A stretch of DNA of 64,000 nucleotides, taken from assembly GCF_010974825.1 (NCBI RefSeq), contig NZ_JAAILA010000002.1, positions 101,114 to 165,113 on the forward strand, in the 5' to 3' direction. Shown here in pieces: positions 21,762-32,030 of this stretch. This DNA is from Aeromonas rivipollensis. GTDB taxonomy: Bacteria > Pseudomonadota > Gammaproteobacteria > Enterobacterales > Aeromonadaceae. The position numbers were made by a program, and so were the translations under genes. A model generated the notes under the pieces. The model saw only the letters and a list, made by a program, of their open reading frames with translations, had not been told where the DNA came from and made no database searches. How positions within the stretch are numbered: position 1 is the first letter of the stretch; each line of letters begins with the position of its first letter.

Positions 21762-24245
21762 TCAGTGGCTCTTGTCGGTCGAAGGGGAAGAGGTGTTCGC
21801 CGCGGCGTCGGCCGCCAGCTTCTTGGCCTTGGCACGTGCTATGGCGGCGGCGATGGCCGCCTTCTTGGGATCGACCTCGGGGGCGGGCTCAGCCACCGGC
21901 TCGCTCGGGGCGGTAGGCGAGTCGGTTGTGACCTCGTCACCGGCGGTCTGGGCAGCCTTCTTGGCCTTGGCGCGTGCTATGGCGGCGGCGATGGCCGCCT
22001 TCTTGGGGTCGATCTCGGCAGCGGGCTCAGCCACTGGCTCGCTCGCGGCCTCGCTTGAGGAGACTGAGGCGTCGGATACGACCTCGTCACCGGCGGCCTG
22101 GGCAGCCTTCTTGGCCTTGGCGCGTGCGATGGCGGCGGCGATGGCCGCCTTCTTGGGATCGACCTCGGGGGCAGGCTCAGCCACCGGCTCGCTCGGAGCG
22201 GCTGCTGTGTTGCTGGCCCCGTCATCGGCAGCCTGGGCCGCTTTCTTGGCCTTGGCGCGAGCCAGGGCGGCGGCGATGGCTGCCTTCTTGGGGTCGGCCT
22301 CGGCAGCAGGTTCAGCCACCGGCTCGCTCGGGGCGGCAGGCGAGTCGGCTGTGACCTCGTCACCGGCAGCCTGGGCCGCTTTCTTGGCCTTGGCGCGAGC
22401 CAGGGCGGCGGCGATGGCTGCCTTCTTGGGGTCGGCCTCGGCTGCGGGTTCAGCCACCGGCTCGCCCGGAGCGGCAGCCGTATTGCTGGTCTCATCACCG
22501 GCAGCCTGGGCAGCCTTCTTGGCCTTGGCGCGAGCCAGGGCGGCGGCAATGGCCGCCTTCTTGGGATCGGTCTCGGCAACCACAGCAGTGCCGGCATCAT
22601 CAGACTCAGCGGTCTCGGCCGCCTTGGCGGCGCGGCGCGCCAGCGCCTCCTGCTTGCGCGCCTCGCGGGCAGCCATCATGGCGGCGTTGTCCGGCTGGGT
22701 CTCTGCGCTGGCGGCGTCCTGCTTGGCCTTGAGACGAGCCAGGGCGGCGGCGACGGGATCATCCCCCCCTGCCGCGGCCATGGCCTGGCGACGCTGGGCT
22801 GCGGCCTCGGCGTGGCGAGCCTCCCGCGCGGCCTTGTCCCGCTCGAAGCGGGCCTGCTTGGCCTCGAAGCGCTGCTTGGCGCGCTCCGCCTTCTCGGCCT
22901 CGGCACGGACTTCGCGGATGTCATCCTTGGCAATCTTGTAGTACTGCACCAGGGGGATCTCGCTCGGGCAGACCCAGGCGCAGGCCCCGCACTCTATACA
23001 GTCAAACAGGTTGAGCTTCTCGGCCTTGTCATACTCCTTGACCCGGCTGTACCAGTAGAGCTCCTGGGGCAGCAGGTTGGCGGGGCAGGCGTCGGCACAG
23101 GCGCTGCAACGGATGCAGGCCTGTTCGGGGCCAGGGGGCGGCAGCTCGGCGCGGGTGGGGGAGAGCAGGCAGTTGGTGGCCTTGACCACGGGCACCATGG
23201 CATGGGGCAGGGTGAAGCCCATCATGGGGCCCCCCATGATGACCCGCTGATCCGCCTCCGGTTGCAGCTCGAAGCGTTGCAGCAGCCAGCGCACCGGCGT
23301 GCCGAGGCGCACCCAGGCATTGCCCGGCTGCTTGAAGGCATCCCCTGTGAGGGTGACGATGCGCGAGATGAGCGGCTCGCCGTCAATGATGGCGCGCTTG
23401 ATGGCAAAGACGGTGGCGACGTTGAGCACCATGATGCCCATGTCGACTGCCCGGCCCCCCTTGGGTACCTGGCGTCCGGTGAGCAGCTCTATGGTCTGCT
23501 TGGCGCCGCCGGAGGGGTACTTGGTCGGCACCGATTTGACCAGCACATCCGGGTCTGTGGCATGGCGGGTCAGGGCGTCGATGGCCGCCGGTTTGTTGTC
23601 TTCCACCCCGATCAGGGTCAGCTTGGGCTTGAGCAGGTGCTTGAGCACCCGTATGCCGTCCATGATTTCGTCGGCATACTCCTGCATCAGGCGATCATCT
23701 GTGGTGATATAGGGTTCGCACTCCAGGCCGTTGACGATCAGGATCTCGGTGAGCTGGCCGCGGCCATCGAGCTTGCTGTGAGTCGGGAAGACGGCGCCGC
23801 CGAGCCCCGCGACCCCCGCCTGCTGGATGCGCTCGAGCAGTTCGCCCCGCTCCAGATTCCAGTAGTCGGGTTGGGCCTGGCGCTCGCACCAGGCATCTTC
23901 CCCGTCCGGGGTCAGGATGACGCAGAGATCGTCAAGGCCCGAGGGGTGCGCCACAGTGTGCTGCTCAATGGCGGTGATGGTGCCCGAGGTGGAGGCGTGC
24001 ACCGGCACTATGCGCCCCTTGTCGTGACGGGTCAGGGGTTGGCCCTTCTTGACCCGGTCTCCCACCCGAACCAGCAGTTCGCCGGCCGGGCCCGCGTGCT
24101 GGCGCACCGGTATGATGAGCTGGGGGGGGAGACCCGCGTCCACGACGGGGGTCAGGCTGGACTGGTGCTTGTTCTCGGGAGGGTGAATGCCACCGTGAAA
24201 ATCCCAGAGGGTGCCGGCTTTGATGCGTTCTAGCAGATGCTGCAT
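21762..24245 (-). CDS. rsxC: RsxC/RnfC, NADH-binding subunit with long repetitive Ala/Lys tail
   Basis: The start is the ATG of [19 protein letters not shown] at 24245, 14 bases after rsxB; the frame is open for a further 122 codons upstream, but these overlap rsxB and are not protein-like. The protein is about 827 residues. It has an RnfC barrel-sandwich N-terminus, an NADH/FMN domain ([19 protein letters not shown]), then two 4Fe-4S motifs, [12 protein letters not shown] and [12 protein letters not shown]. After a charged helical linker the C-terminus has six tandem copies of [18 protein letters not shown], each separated by an acidic Pro-rich spacer. Long variable RsxC tails are known in this family. 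Confidence 0.95.
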   Translation of the reverse strand: MQHLLERIKAGTLWDFHGGIHPPENKHQSSLTPVVDAGLPPQLIIPVRQHAGPAGELLVRVGDRVKKGQPLTRHDKGRIVPVHASTSGTITAIEQHTVAHPSGLDDLCVILTPDGEDAWCERQAQPDYWNLERGELLERIQQAGVAGLGGAVFPTHSKLDGRGQLTEILIVNGLECEPYITTDDRLMQEYADEIMDGIRVLKHLLKPKLTLIGVEDNKPAAIDALTRHATDPDVLVKSVPTKYPSGGAKQTIELLTGRQVPKGGRAVDMGIMVLNVATVFAIKRAIIDGEPLISRIVTLTGDAFKQPGNAWVRLGTPVRWLLQRFELQPEADQRVIMGGPMMGFTLPHAMVPVVKATNCLLSPTRAELPPPGPEQACIRCSACADACPANLLPQELYWYSRVKEYDKAEKLNLFDCIECGACAWVCPSEIPLVQYYKIAKDDIREVRAEAEKAERAKQRFEAKQARFERDKAAREARHAEAAAQRRQAMAAAGGDDPVAAALARLKAKQDAASAETQPDNAAMMAAREARKQEALARRAAKAAETAESDDAGTAVVAETDPKKAAIAAALARAKAKKAAQAAGDETSNTAAAPGEPVAEPAAEADPKKAAIAAALARAKAKKAAQAAGDEVTADSPAAPSEPVAEPAAEADPKKAAIAAALARAKAKKAAQAADDGASNTAAAPSEPVAEPAPEVDPKKAAIAAAIARAKAKKAAQAAGDEVVSDASVSSSEAASEPVAEPAAEIDPKKAAIAAAIARAKAKKAAQTAGDEVTTDSPTAPSEPVAEPAPEVDPKKAAIAAAIARAKAKKLAADAAANTSSPSTDKSH
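21765..22568 (-). repeat. Six in-frame repeats in the rsxC 3' end
   Basis: Six copies of a 45-50-codon unit (the last truncated to 36) encode [10 protein letters not shown][LI]ARAKAKK followed by an acidic EPVAEPA-type spacer. The first half of each unit is nearly identical at the DNA level while the spacers vary (for example [29 protein letters not shown]). Copy number changes by slipped replication or recombination would keep the frame. Confidence 0.92.
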
Positions 24246-24259
24246 GGTTACTCCGCTGT

Positions 24260-24826
24260 TTATTCCACTATCTTGACCGGAATGGCGACCTTGGCCAGAT
24301 CCCATTTCCAGTTGTCGACCGTGGTCGGCACCGGGATCATCTCGATACAGTCGGTCGGGCAGGGGTCGACGCAGAGATCGCACCCCGTGCACTCGGCCGC
24401 GATGACGGTGTGCATCGCCTTGGTGGCGCCGAGGATGGCATCGACCGGGCATGCCTGGATGCACTTGGTGCAACCTATGCACATGTCCTCGTGAATGAAG
24501 GCGACCTTCTTGACGGGGGCGGCTGCTTCGTCGCCACCGTCCAGCGGCTGGGGCTCGACCCCCATCAGATCCGCTATCTTGCGCATGGTGGCATCGCCAC
24601 CGGGCACGCACTTGTTGATCTGATCGCCGTTAGCCAGCGCCTCGGCGTAGGGCTTGCAGCCCGGGTAGCCGCACTGGCCGCACTGGGTCTGGGGCAGCAG
24701 GGCATCGAGCTGGTCGACTATGGGGTCGGCCTGCACATGAAACTTGACGGCGGCATAGCCCAGAATGATGCCGAAGGAGAGGGCCAGCAGGGCCAGCACC
24801 AGAATGGCAAAGAGTATGTGAGTCAT
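24260..24826 (-). CDS. rsxB: RsxB/RnfB, ferredoxin-type electron transport subunit
   Basis: This 188-residue protein has an N-terminal membrane anchor ([20 protein letters not shown]), the 4Fe-4S motif CGQCGYPGC, and two ferredoxin motifs, [13 protein letters not shown] and [13 protein letters not shown]. It passes electrons between RsxC and the membrane subunits. It follows rsxA by four bases. Confidence 0.96.
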   Translation of the reverse strand: MTHILFAILVLALLALSFGIILGYAAVKFHVQADPIVDQLDALLPQTQCGQCGYPGCKPYAEALANGDQINKCVPGGDATMRKIADLMGVEPQPLDGGDEAAAPVKKVAFIHEDMCIGCTKCIQACPVDAILGATKAMHTVIAAECTGCDLCVDPCPTDCIEMIPVPTTVDNWKWDLAKVAIPVKIVE

Positions 24827-24830
24827 AGCG

Positions 24831-25412
24831 CTATATCTTGATGAGGCCGGTAAAGCCCATGAAGGCCAGCGACATCAGGCCGGCGGTGACCATGGCGATG
24901 GAGACGCCGCGAAAGGGGGTGGGCACATCGGCGGCCACCAGACGCTCACGCATGGCGGCAAACAGGATCAGCACCAGCGAGAAACCGCAGGCAGCCCCGA
25001 AGCCGTAGATGATGCTCTGGATGAAGTTGTGGCGCTCGTTGATGCTCAGCAGCGCAACGCCCAGCACGGCACAGTTGGTGGTGATGAGGGGCAGGAAGAT
25101 GCCGAGCAGGCGATAGAGGGTCGGGCTGCTCTTGCGGATCACCATCTCGGTGAACTGCACCACCACGGCGATCACCAGGATGAAGCCCAGGGTGCGCAGA
25201 TAGGCGATGTCCAGCGGGATCAGGATATAGTGCTCCATCAGATAGGAGCAGGCGCTGGCAAGCGTCATCACGAAGGTGGTGGCCAGTCCCATGCCGATGG
25301 CGGTTTCCAGCTTGCCAGAGACGCCCATGAAGGGGCAGAGGCCGAGAAACTTCACCAGCACGAAGTTGTTGATCAGCACGGTACTGACCAGTAAAAGCAG
25401 GTACTCAGTCAT
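24831..25412 (-). CDS. rsxA: RsxA/RnfA, electron transport complex membrane subunit
   Basis: This 193-residue six-helix protein begins [31 protein letters not shown], the typical RnfA start with its conserved cysteine. It heads the rsxABCDGE-nth operon; the promoter must lie in the short gap before the divergent EamA gene (25413-25523). Confidence 0.96.
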   Translation of the reverse strand: MTEYLLLLVSTVLINNFVLVKFLGLCPFMGVSGKLETAIGMGLATTFVMTLASACSYLMEHYILIPLDIAYLRTLGFILVIAVVVQFTEMVIRKSSPTLYRLLGIFLPLITTNCAVLGVALLSINERHNFIQSIIYGFGAACGFSLVLILFAAMRERLVAADVPTPFRGVSIAMVTAGLMSLAFMGFTGLIKI

Positions 25413-25523
25413 TGACGATGGGTTTTCCGGTGTGAAGGCGGCGGTATTATCTGATGTTAGGTGCCTTTAGACAACCGCAAGGCCGTATGGTTATTATTCG
25501 GGGGCCCAATTCATGGAGGCATT

Positions 25524-26420
25524 GTGCGCCCACTACCCATACTGACCCTCACCCTGGCCATGCTGCTCTGGTCCAGCTCCTTCATCGCCCTCAAACATGT
25601 GCTGGAGGTCTGGTCCTTCGGCCAGGTGCTCTTCATGCGGATGTTGGTGGCCTGCTGCTGCTGGCTGCTTTGCTACCGCCAGCTTGGCCGGTTCAGCTAC
25701 CAGAAGGGGGATTGGCGCTGGCTGGCCCTGATGGGCGCCCTGGAGCCCTGCCTCTATTTCCTGCTGGAGGTCAACGCCCTGCGCTACACCAGTGCCGGAC
25801 AGGCGGGCATGGTCTGTGCGCTGCTGCCCCTGATGGTGGCCCTGGTGGCTTTCGTGTTGCTGAGGGAGCGGGTGAGCCGCCGCCAGCTGCTGGGTTTTGC
25901 CATCGCCATCTGCGGCATCGCCCTGCTGGGGCTGGCCGAGGGGGCGGATGAGTTCGCCTCCAACGCCCTGCTCGGCAACAGCCTGGAGATGGGGGCCATG
26001 CTCTGCGCCGCCACCTATTCGGTGGTGTTCAAGAAGCTCTCCAGCCGCTACGGCGTCATGACCCTGACCGCCCTGCAGGCCTTCGTCGGCACTCTGTTCT
26101 TCGCCCCCTTCGCCTTCAGTGCCCCCTGGCCCGCGGATTGGGACTGGCAGGACATGGGGGTCATCCTCTTCCTCGGTGCCTTCGTGACGCTCGGCGCTTA
26201 CCTGCTCTACAACTGGTCGGTGACTCAGGTGAAGGTGACCCTGGCGGCCGCCTACGTGAACCTCATCCCTGTCTTTACCCTGCTGCTCGCCTATCTGCTG
26301 CTGGGGGAGACGCTGGGTGCCTTGCAATGGGTTGCCTGCGCCGCCGTGCTGGCCGGCATCGGGGTCGGTCAGTTGCCCGTGGGCAAACACCGGGTGCGCA
26401 GCGCCGCCGCCCAGAGTTGA
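25524..26420 (+). CDS. EamA/DMT-family transporter
   Basis: A ten-helix drug/metabolite transporter: two EamA repeats, the first with LWSSSFIALKHVLE, the second with TYSVVFKKLSSRYG. I place the start at the GTG at 25524 (RPLPILTLTLAML follows), preceded by GGAGG four bases away; an upstream ATG would add 21 residues that do not look like a membrane-protein start. It is divergent from rsxA. Substrate unknown; this family exports amino acids and various metabolites. Confidence 0.85.
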   Translation: MRPLPILTLTLAMLLWSSSFIALKHVLEVWSFGQVLFMRMLVACCCWLLCYRQLGRFSYQKGDWRWLALMGALEPCLYFLLEVNALRYTSAGQAGMVCALLPLMVALVAFVLLRERVSRRQLLGFAIAICGIALLGLAEGADEFASNALLGNSLEMGAMLCAATYSVVFKKLSSRYGVMTLTALQAFVGTLFFAPFAFSAPWPADWDWQDMGVILFLGAFVTLGAYLLYNWSVTQVKVTLAAAYVNLIPVFTLLLAYLLLGETLGALQWVACAAVLAGIGVGQLPVGKHRVRSAAAQS

Positions 26421-26481
26421 CTTCCCCCCGATCGGCTACAGTCTGGACAGGGACCTATGCTGGCCATGAAGGAGCCACACC

Positions 26482-26679
26482 ATGAGCGATATGAAGTTGC
26501 TGGCCGAGGCCAAGATTTTGCTGAGCCACCACCCTTTTACCCTGGCCGATGCCAGGGCTCTGGAGGCCCTGGAGGAAGCGGCGGTGGGGGAGGAGGGGCT
26601 GTGCATCGCCGAGTTGTGGGAGCTGGCCCTGGGTCAGGCCGACGAGGAGGCGAGGCGCTATCTGCAGGGGGAGGATTGA
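26482..26679 (+). CDS. Small acidic hypothetical protein
   Basis: A 65-residue ORF begins after a good GAAGGAG site eight bases from the ATG. The protein (SDMKLLAEAKILLSHHPFTLADARALE...) is helical, acidic and without a membrane segment. A strong terminator follows it. I do not recognise a family. Ribosome site, terminator and clean position between genes argue that it is real. Confidence 0.65.
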   Translation: MSDMKLLAEAKILLSHHPFTLADARALEALEEAAVGEEGLCIAELWELALGQADEEARRYLQGED

Positions 26680-26703
26680 CGCCTCTTCAAGCCTCCTGGA
26701 TGA

Positions 26704-26741
26704 CAAAAAACAACGCGGGGCCTGGCCCCGCGTTGTTTTTG
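26704..26741. terminator. Bidirectional terminator
   Basis: A long GC-rich stem (AACAACGCGGGGCC / GGCCCCGCGTTGTT) flanked by A- and T-runs separates the small ORF from the convergent PAS chemoreceptor. Confidence 0.88.
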
Positions 26742-26758
26742 GATGGCGCACCCCTGGC

Positions 26759-28057
26759 TCAGATGGAGAGACTCTTGATGGTGTCCGAGACGGAGTTGGC
26801 GTCTTCGATGATCTCCTTGATGACGTCGGCGATGATGTTGGCCTGATCCTGCCCCGCCACCGCCTTGCCTGAGACGACGGAGACGGTCTGGGTGATCTTG
26901 GAGGTGATGTCGGAGTTGTGCTTGATCACGGAGACGATCTCGTTGGTGGAGGTCGAGGTTCTGGCGGCAAGCTGCCTCACCTCGTCGGCGACCACCGCAA
27001 ACCCCCGGCCCTGCTCGCCGGCCCTGGCCGCCTCTATGGCGGCATTGAGTGCCAGCAGGTTGGTCTGATCCGCGATGCCGCTGATGGTGGAGATGATGGA
27101 CTCTATGCTCTTGGATTGCTGATTGAGCAGGTCTATCTGCTTGCTCACCTCGTTGACCGAGGTGTTGATGTGGGAGGAGGTCTCCAGCACCTTGTCGATC
27201 ACCTCGCGCCCCTTGGCGGCACTGGCGACGGTTTCGCTGGCGATGGCGCAGGCCTTCTGGGCCGCCTCCCGGGTGGAGATGGATTTTTCCACCCGCTCAG
27301 TGATGTCGCTCGCCAGCTTGATGATTTTGACCACCTTGCCCTCGTGGTTGAAGATGGGGTTGTAGGTCGCCTCCAGCCAGATCTTCTCCCCGCGGTGGCC
27401 AAGGCGCATGAAGAGCCCGGACTTGATGTCCCCCGAGCCGAGATCGCGCCAGAAGTTGGGGTTTTTCTGGTAGAACTCCGGATCGCAGAACTGGCGGTGG
27501 TGTTTGCCGACCACCTCCTCCAGCCGGTAACCGAAGCAGTGGAGGAAGTTCTGGTTGGCGGTGATGACGGTGCCGTCCGGCTGGAAATCGATCACCGCCA
27601 GCGACTTGTCGAGCGCCGCCAGCAGGGCCTGGGTGCGCTCCAGGGAGGACTGCTGCTGGGTCACGTCCGAGGCAACCTTGGCGACGCGCGCCACCTTGCC
27701 ATCGATCATGATGGGGAAATAGGTAGCCTCCAGCCAGATAGCCTTGCCCGACTTTGACTGGCGGATGAAGCGGCCGTTGCGGGAGATGCCGCCGCGCAGA
27801 TCCTGCCACAGACTCTCGTAATCACGGGTCTTGACGTCCTCCGGGAAGCAGAGCGCACTGTGGTGCTTGCCAATTACCTCCTCACGTTGAAAGCCCACGA
27901 TCTTCAGGAAGAGGTCGTTGACGAAGGTGACCATGCCCGCCGGGGTAAACAGGATGAAAGGCACCTGGGACTGGATGGCCTGCTCGAAAGCACCCAGCTC
28001 CGCCATCTTCGCCACCTGTTCACTCGCTTCCTTGCTTGCTTTGTGATTCCAGAACAT
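26759..28057 (-). CDS. Soluble chemoreceptor with two PAS domains
   Basis: The start chosen is [10 protein letters not shown] at 28057, six bases from GGAGGAG, giving 432 residues. Two PAS domains follow one another (first with [17 protein letters not shown] and [13 protein letters not shown], second with [26 protein letters not shown]), each followed by a PAC-type [11 protein letters not shown] / [12 protein letters not shown] segment. The C-terminus is an MCP signalling domain with [20 protein letters not shown]. No transmembrane segment is present, so it is cytoplasmic. The PAS pair suggests redox or small-molecule sensing, akin to PAS-MCPs of Aer type. No HAMP and no CheR tether seen. Confidence 0.9.
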   Translation of the reverse strand: MFWNHKASKEASEQVAKMAELGAFEQAIQSQVPFILFTPAGMVTFVNDLFLKIVGFQREEVIGKHHSALCFPEDVKTRDYESLWQDLRGGISRNGRFIRQSKSGKAIWLEATYFPIMIDGKVARVAKVASDVTQQQSSLERTQALLAALDKSLAVIDFQPDGTVITANQNFLHCFGYRLEEVVGKHHRQFCDPEFYQKNPNFWRDLGSGDIKSGLFMRLGHRGEKIWLEATYNPIFNHEGKVVKIIKLASDITERVEKSISTREAAQKACAIASETVASAAKGREVIDKVLETSSHINTSVNEVSKQIDLLNQQSKSIESIISTISGIADQTNLLALNAAIEAARAGEQGRGFAVVADEVRQLAARTSTSTNEIVSVIKHNSDITSKITQTVSVVSGKAVAGQDQANIIADVIKEIIEDANSVSDTIKSLSI

Positions 28058-28379
28058 ACGGAGCTCCTCCATGAGACCCTTGAATGACAGACCGACAGTA
28101 ATCTGAGTGAATTAACAATAGCATTGCTGCCTGATGAAGCTTCATCGACTCCGAATCAACTTTTTGAATATTTAATTTCAATCCTGATGAATTTTTCTCC
28201 CTCAATCAGGTTTCTAACGAAGATTGCTCCTGGCCGGATACTGGCGAACAGCCAGACCTGATAGTGGCATGGGGGTGACCCTGTTGGCACTGACGATTGT
28301 GTTACTTTTTGGTGTCACAGTGCGGGCAGTGAGCCCATCCGGTGAAAAACGGGCCTGTGCACAGGGCAGGGGGAGGGGA
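28058..28379. other. AT-rich region upstream of the PAS chemoreceptor
   Basis: This 322-base gap separates the PAS chemoreceptor from the DUF4124 gene, both on the minus strand. The part near the chemoreceptor is AT-rich (AATTAACAATAGC, TTTTTGAATATTTAATTTC) and is the probable promoter region. No other feature seen. Confidence 0.45.
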
Positions 28380-28835
28380 TTATTTTGACTGCTGGAGGGT
28401 GTTTATCTTCTTGTTCAGCGCCTCCATCTCGTTCTGGTATTGGCGCGCCACGGCCTGCCTCCTGGGAGAGCGTACGCTGCCCTCGAGATCGCTCGTCTCT
28501 GTCGTCGTCGCCCTCTGTTCGTTGTTGTCACCGGCTATTTCACGGCTCATCTGCTGTTTCTTTGTCTCCATCTCGGCGCGAAGCGCGTCTATCTGGCGCT
28601 GCTTCTGGCCGCTGGCCAGGTTCTCTTCGATCTCCCGGGTCTGTCTGGTGGCCCTCTCGACCTCCTCGGGGGAGGGGGTGTAGATATTGAGTGGCAGCGG
28701 CTTGGCGTCACTGCTGCAGGGGATGTCGCTGAAGGTGACCTGACCGTTGCGAGTACATTGATAGACATCGGCACGGGCAGCCGGGGCTGTGACGGCAACC
28801 AGACAGCCAAGCGAGATGATCAGCACGGGTGACAT
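28380..28835 (-). CDS. DUF4124 domain periplasmic protein
   Basis: This 151-residue protein has a signal peptide (ISLGCLVAVTAPAARA) and the DUF4124 core DVYQCTRNGQVTFSDIPCSSDA, with two cysteines that can pair. A long coiled-coil-prone, Gln/Glu/Lys-rich tail follows. An AAGGAGGAG site lies before the ATG. Members are periplasmic or envelope proteins of unknown role; nothing here suggests a specific one. Confidence 0.82.
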   Translation of the reverse strand: MSPVLIISLGCLVAVTAPAARADVYQCTRNGQVTFSDIPCSSDAKPLPLNIYTPSPEEVERATRQTREIEENLASGQKQRQIDALRAEMETKKQQMSREIAGDNNEQRATTTETSDLEGSVRSPRRQAVARQYQNEMEALNKKINTLQQSK

Positions 28836-29133
28836 AGACTCCTCCTTGAATCCTCTCTTTGCACAGTAGTACAGAGGCCCTGACCAGACAATCAGCCACT
28901 ATCGACGCCGCCAGTATGGATCCGGCCCTTTCCCCTGTCGTGTCGCCACTCGTCCGGGCTCCCTCGTGCCCCTACCGGGATCTGGCGATCGGCATATGGG
29001 GTGTGGATGGTGGCGACAAACGGCGGGATCTTGGCCGGTTTTCCCCGCAGTTCAACACATCAGAGCACCATAACGGGCCACAATGAGGTATCTTATGCCC
29101 CGATTTCATCCATTTAACGGATCCGAGACCCCT

Positions 29134-30327
29134 ATGATTATCAAACCCAAGGTTCGCGGCTTTATCTGCACCACCACTCACCCGGTCGGTTGTGAAGCCA
29201 ATGTTCGTCGCCAGATTGCTTACACCCAGGCCAAGGGCACCATCGAGAATGGTCCCAAGAAGGTACTGGTGATCGGCGCCTCCACCGGTTATGGTCTGGC
29301 CTCCCGGATTGCCACTGCCTTCGGTAGCGGCGCCGCCACCATTGGCGTCTTCTTCGAAAAGCCGAGCTCCGAGACCAAGACGGGCTCCGCCGGCTGGTAC
29401 AACTCCGCCGCCTTCGACAAGGCCGCCAAAGAGGCCGGTCTCTACGCCAAGAGCGTCAACGGCGATGCCTTCTCCCACGAGTGTCGTGCCAAGGTGATCG
29501 AGCTCATCAAGCAGGATCTGGGTCAAATCGATCTGGTGGTCTACTCCCTGGCCTCTCCGGTGCGCAAGATGCCGGACACCGGCGAAGTGGTACGCTCTGC
29601 CCTCAAACCCATCGGCGAGGTCTACACCTCCACCGCCATCGACACCAACAAGGATCAGATCATCACCGCCACAGTCGAGCCGGCGAACGAGGAAGAGATC
29701 CAGAGCACCATCACCGTCATGGGCGGTCAGGACTGGGAGCTGTGGATGGGAGCCCTGCGTGATGCGGGCGTACTGGCCGACGGCGCCAAGTCCGTGGCTT
29801 ACTCCTACATAGGTACCGATCTGACCTGGCCCATCTACTGGCATGGCACCCTGGGCCGCGCCAAGGAAGATCTGGACCGCGCCGCCACCGCCATCCGTGG
29901 CGATCTGGCTGCCAAGGGCGGCACCGCCCACGTGGCCGTGCTGAAATCCGTGGTGACCCAGGCTTCCTCTGCCATTCCGGTGATGCCGCTCTATATCTCC
30001 ATGGCCTTCAAGATCATGAAGGAGAAGGGCATCCACGAAGGCTGCATGGAGCAGGTGGATCGCATGCTGCGCACCCGTCTCTACGCTTCCGACATGGCGC
30101 TGGACGAGCAGGCCCGCATCCGCATGGATGACTGGGAGCTGCGTGAAGACGTGCAGCAGACCTGCCGCGACCTCTGGCCCTCCATCACCACCGAGAACCT
30201 CTCCGATCTCACCGACTACGCCGGCTACAAGCAGGAGTTCCTGCGCCTGTTCGGTTTCGGTCTGGACGAGGTGGATTACGATGCGGATGTGAATCCGGAT
30301 GTGACTTTCGACGTGGTCGAGCTCTGA
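29134..30327 (+). CDS. fabV: FabV, trans-2-enoyl-ACP (CoA) reductase
   Basis: The start at [19 protein letters not shown] gives 397 residues, the usual FabV length; an earlier ATG adds 17 unrelated residues. The Rossmann segment [14 protein letters not shown], the [13 protein letters not shown] loop and [22 protein letters not shown] (Tyr...Lys with FabV Y-x8-K spacing) are all present. The enzyme reduces enoyl-ACP in fatty acid elongation and is resistant to triclosan in other species. Confidence 0.95.
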   Translation: MIIKPKVRGFICTTTHPVGCEANVRRQIAYTQAKGTIENGPKKVLVIGASTGYGLASRIATAFGSGAATIGVFFEKPSSETKTGSAGWYNSAAFDKAAKEAGLYAKSVNGDAFSHECRAKVIELIKQDLGQIDLVVYSLASPVRKMPDTGEVVRSALKPIGEVYTSTAIDTNKDQIITATVEPANEEEIQSTITVMGGQDWELWMGALRDAGVLADGAKSVAYSYIGTDLTWPIYWHGTLGRAKEDLDRAATAIRGDLAAKGGTAHVAVLKSVVTQASSAIPVMPLYISMAFKIMKEKGIHEGCMEQVDRMLRTRLYASDMALDEQARIRMDDWELREDVQQTCRDLWPSITTENLSDLTDYAGYKQEFLRLFGFGLDEVDYDADVNPDVTFDVVEL

Positions 30328-30343
30328 GCCTGACAGCGTGACA

Positions 30344-30372
30344 ACAGGGCCCTGCGGGGCCCTGTTTTTTTG
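30344..30372 (+). terminator. fabV terminator
   Basis: The stem ACAGGGCCC / GGGGCCCTGT followed by seven T follows the fabV stop. Confidence 0.9.
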
Positions 30373-30488
30373 CTGCGGACTCAAGCTGTTGCCGCAGGTT
30401 TATTATCCGCGATCACCTTTTTTCACTAACAAACCCGCTAGGCTTGCGCTGATCGGAACATTGACGGCATTGCCGAGGAAGGGAAGCC

Positions 30489-31964
30489 ATGACCACTTCG
30501 CACGAGGCGCCCAAGAAGCGCCAACTCCCCACTGTCTATACCCTGCTTTTCATCATCATCGCCCTGATGGCGGCCCTCACCTGGGTGCTGCCGGCGGGCA
30601 AGTACAACTATGTCACCGCCAAGACCCAGCAGCCGGTTGCGGCGGCGGCCGTGGCCGACTACAGCGGCGACGAGCGGCTGCTGCCGGTGCCCGGCAGCTA
30701 TACCGAGCTGCCTTCCCAGCCCCAGGGGGTGTTCGAGGTGCTCAAGGCCCCGATCCAGGGCTTTCACAAGGCGGCCGATGTGGCGCTGTTTGTGCTCATC
30801 ATCGGCGGCTTTCTGGCGGTGACCATGCAGAGCGGCGCGCTCGATGCCGGGGTGGGGGCCATAGTGCGCGCCTTCGCCGGGCGCGAGCGACTGCTGATCC
30901 CGGTGCTGATCGCTCTCTTTGCCCTCGGTGGATCCACCTTCGGCATGGCGGAGGAGACGGTGGCCTTCTGGGCGCTGATAGTGCCGGTCATGATGGCGGC
31001 GGGCTTCGATCGCATGGTGGCGGCGGGGATCATACTGCTCGGCTCCGGGGTCGGGGTGCTCGCCTCCACCGTCAACCCCTTTGCCACCGGCATCGCCTCC
31101 GGTTTTGCCGGCATTCCCATCGGGGAGGGGATTGGGCTGAGGGTCATCCAGTGGCTGCTGCTGGTGATCTTCGCCTCCTGGTTCGTGATGCGCTATGCCA
31201 AGCAGGTGCAGCAGGACAAGTCCCGCTCCGTGCTGGCCGACATCGCCTATGACGACGAATTCTCCCAGATGAAGAGCAGCAATCTTGCCTTCAGCGGCAA
31301 GCAGAAGCTCACCATGCTGGTCTTCTTCGGCACCTTCCTGCTGATGATCTATGCGGTGGTGCCCTGGTCGGATCTGGGGATCGATCTGTTGCCCACCTTT
31401 GGCTGGTGGTTCGATGAGCTCTCCACCCTGTTCTTCAGCGCCTCCATCCTGATTGCGATCATCAACCGGATGCCCGAATCCAACTATGTGGCGACCTTCC
31501 TGAACGGGGCGCGGGATCTCATCGGGGTGGCCCTGGTGGTGGCGGTGGCGCGCGGCATCTATGTGGTGATGGAGCAGGGCGTCATCATAGACACCATATT
31601 GCAATGGGCCGAGGGGCTGGTGACCGGACTCTCCTCGTCGGTCTTCATCCTGATGGCCTATCTGGTGCACATCATTCTTAGCTTTTTTATTCCCTCCACC
31701 TCGGGGCTGGCGACCGTCTCCATGCCGCTGATGGGGCCACTGGCGGACTTCTCCGGCATCTCCCGGGATCTGGTGATCACCGCCTATCAGTCCGCCTCCG
31801 GCTGGATCAACCTGTTCGCTCCCACCGCCGCCCATCTGGTGGCGGGCCTGGCGCTCGCCAGGATCCCCTACGATCGCTTCGTGCGCTGGGTGCTGCCCTT
31901 CATCCTGGGCGTGGCCCTCATCACCATGGGGGTGCTGGTGGCCGGTACCCTGCTGCACGGCTGA
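30489..31964 (+). CDS. YfcC-family membrane carrier
   Basis: This 491-residue polytopic protein has the YfcC/C4-dicarboxylate-carrier pattern: KKRQLPTVYTLLFIIIALMA ... LTWVLPAGKYNYV at the N-terminus, GGSTFGMAEETVAFW, and HIILSFFIPSTSGLATVSMP in the C-terminal half. About twelve membrane segments are visible. The substrate is not certain; relatives are linked to amino acid or dicarboxylate use. Flanked by terminators, so monocistronic. Confidence 0.87.
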   Translation: MTTSHEAPKKRQLPTVYTLLFIIIALMAALTWVLPAGKYNYVTAKTQQPVAAAAVADYSGDERLLPVPGSYTELPSQPQGVFEVLKAPIQGFHKAADVALFVLIIGGFLAVTMQSGALDAGVGAIVRAFAGRERLLIPVLIALFALGGSTFGMAEETVAFWALIVPVMMAAGFDRMVAAGIILLGSGVGVLASTVNPFATGIASGFAGIPIGEGIGLRVIQWLLLVIFASWFVMRYAKQVQQDKSRSVLADIAYDDEFSQMKSSNLAFSGKQKLTMLVFFGTFLLMIYAVVPWSDLGIDLLPTFGWWFDELSTLFFSASILIAIINRMPESNYVATFLNGARDLIGVALVVAVARGIYVVMEQGVIIDTILQWAEGLVTGLSSSVFILMAYLVHIILSFFIPSTSGLATVSMPLMGPLADFSGISRDLVITAYQSASGWINLFAPTAAHLVAGLALARIPYDRFVRWVLPFILGVALITMGVLVAGTLLHG

Positions 31965-31992
31965 TGGCACGGATGAGAAAACGACAGACAGC

Positions 31993-32019
31993 AAAAAGGC
32001 TCCCGAGGGAGCCTTTTTC
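31993..32019. terminator. Bidirectional terminator
   Basis: AAAAAGGCTCCC / GGGAGCCTTTTT stem between the convergent carrier gene and alaA. Confidence 0.92.
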
Positions 32020-32030
32020 ATGAGCCTTGC

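Noticed and set aside
24246..24611. N-terminal extension of rsxC into rsxB
   Set aside because: The 122 extra residues are Arg/His-rich out-of-frame rsxB; RsxC proteins start at [15 protein letters not shown] sequence.
28972..30384. Open frame of 470 codons antisense to fabV
   Set aside because: No domain, lacks a ribosome site; fabV is fully conserved on the plus strand.
30438..32021. Open frame of 527 codons antisense to the YfcC carrier
   Set aside because: Contains runs typical of antisense membrane-protein sequence (His/Gln/Asp-rich) and no motif.
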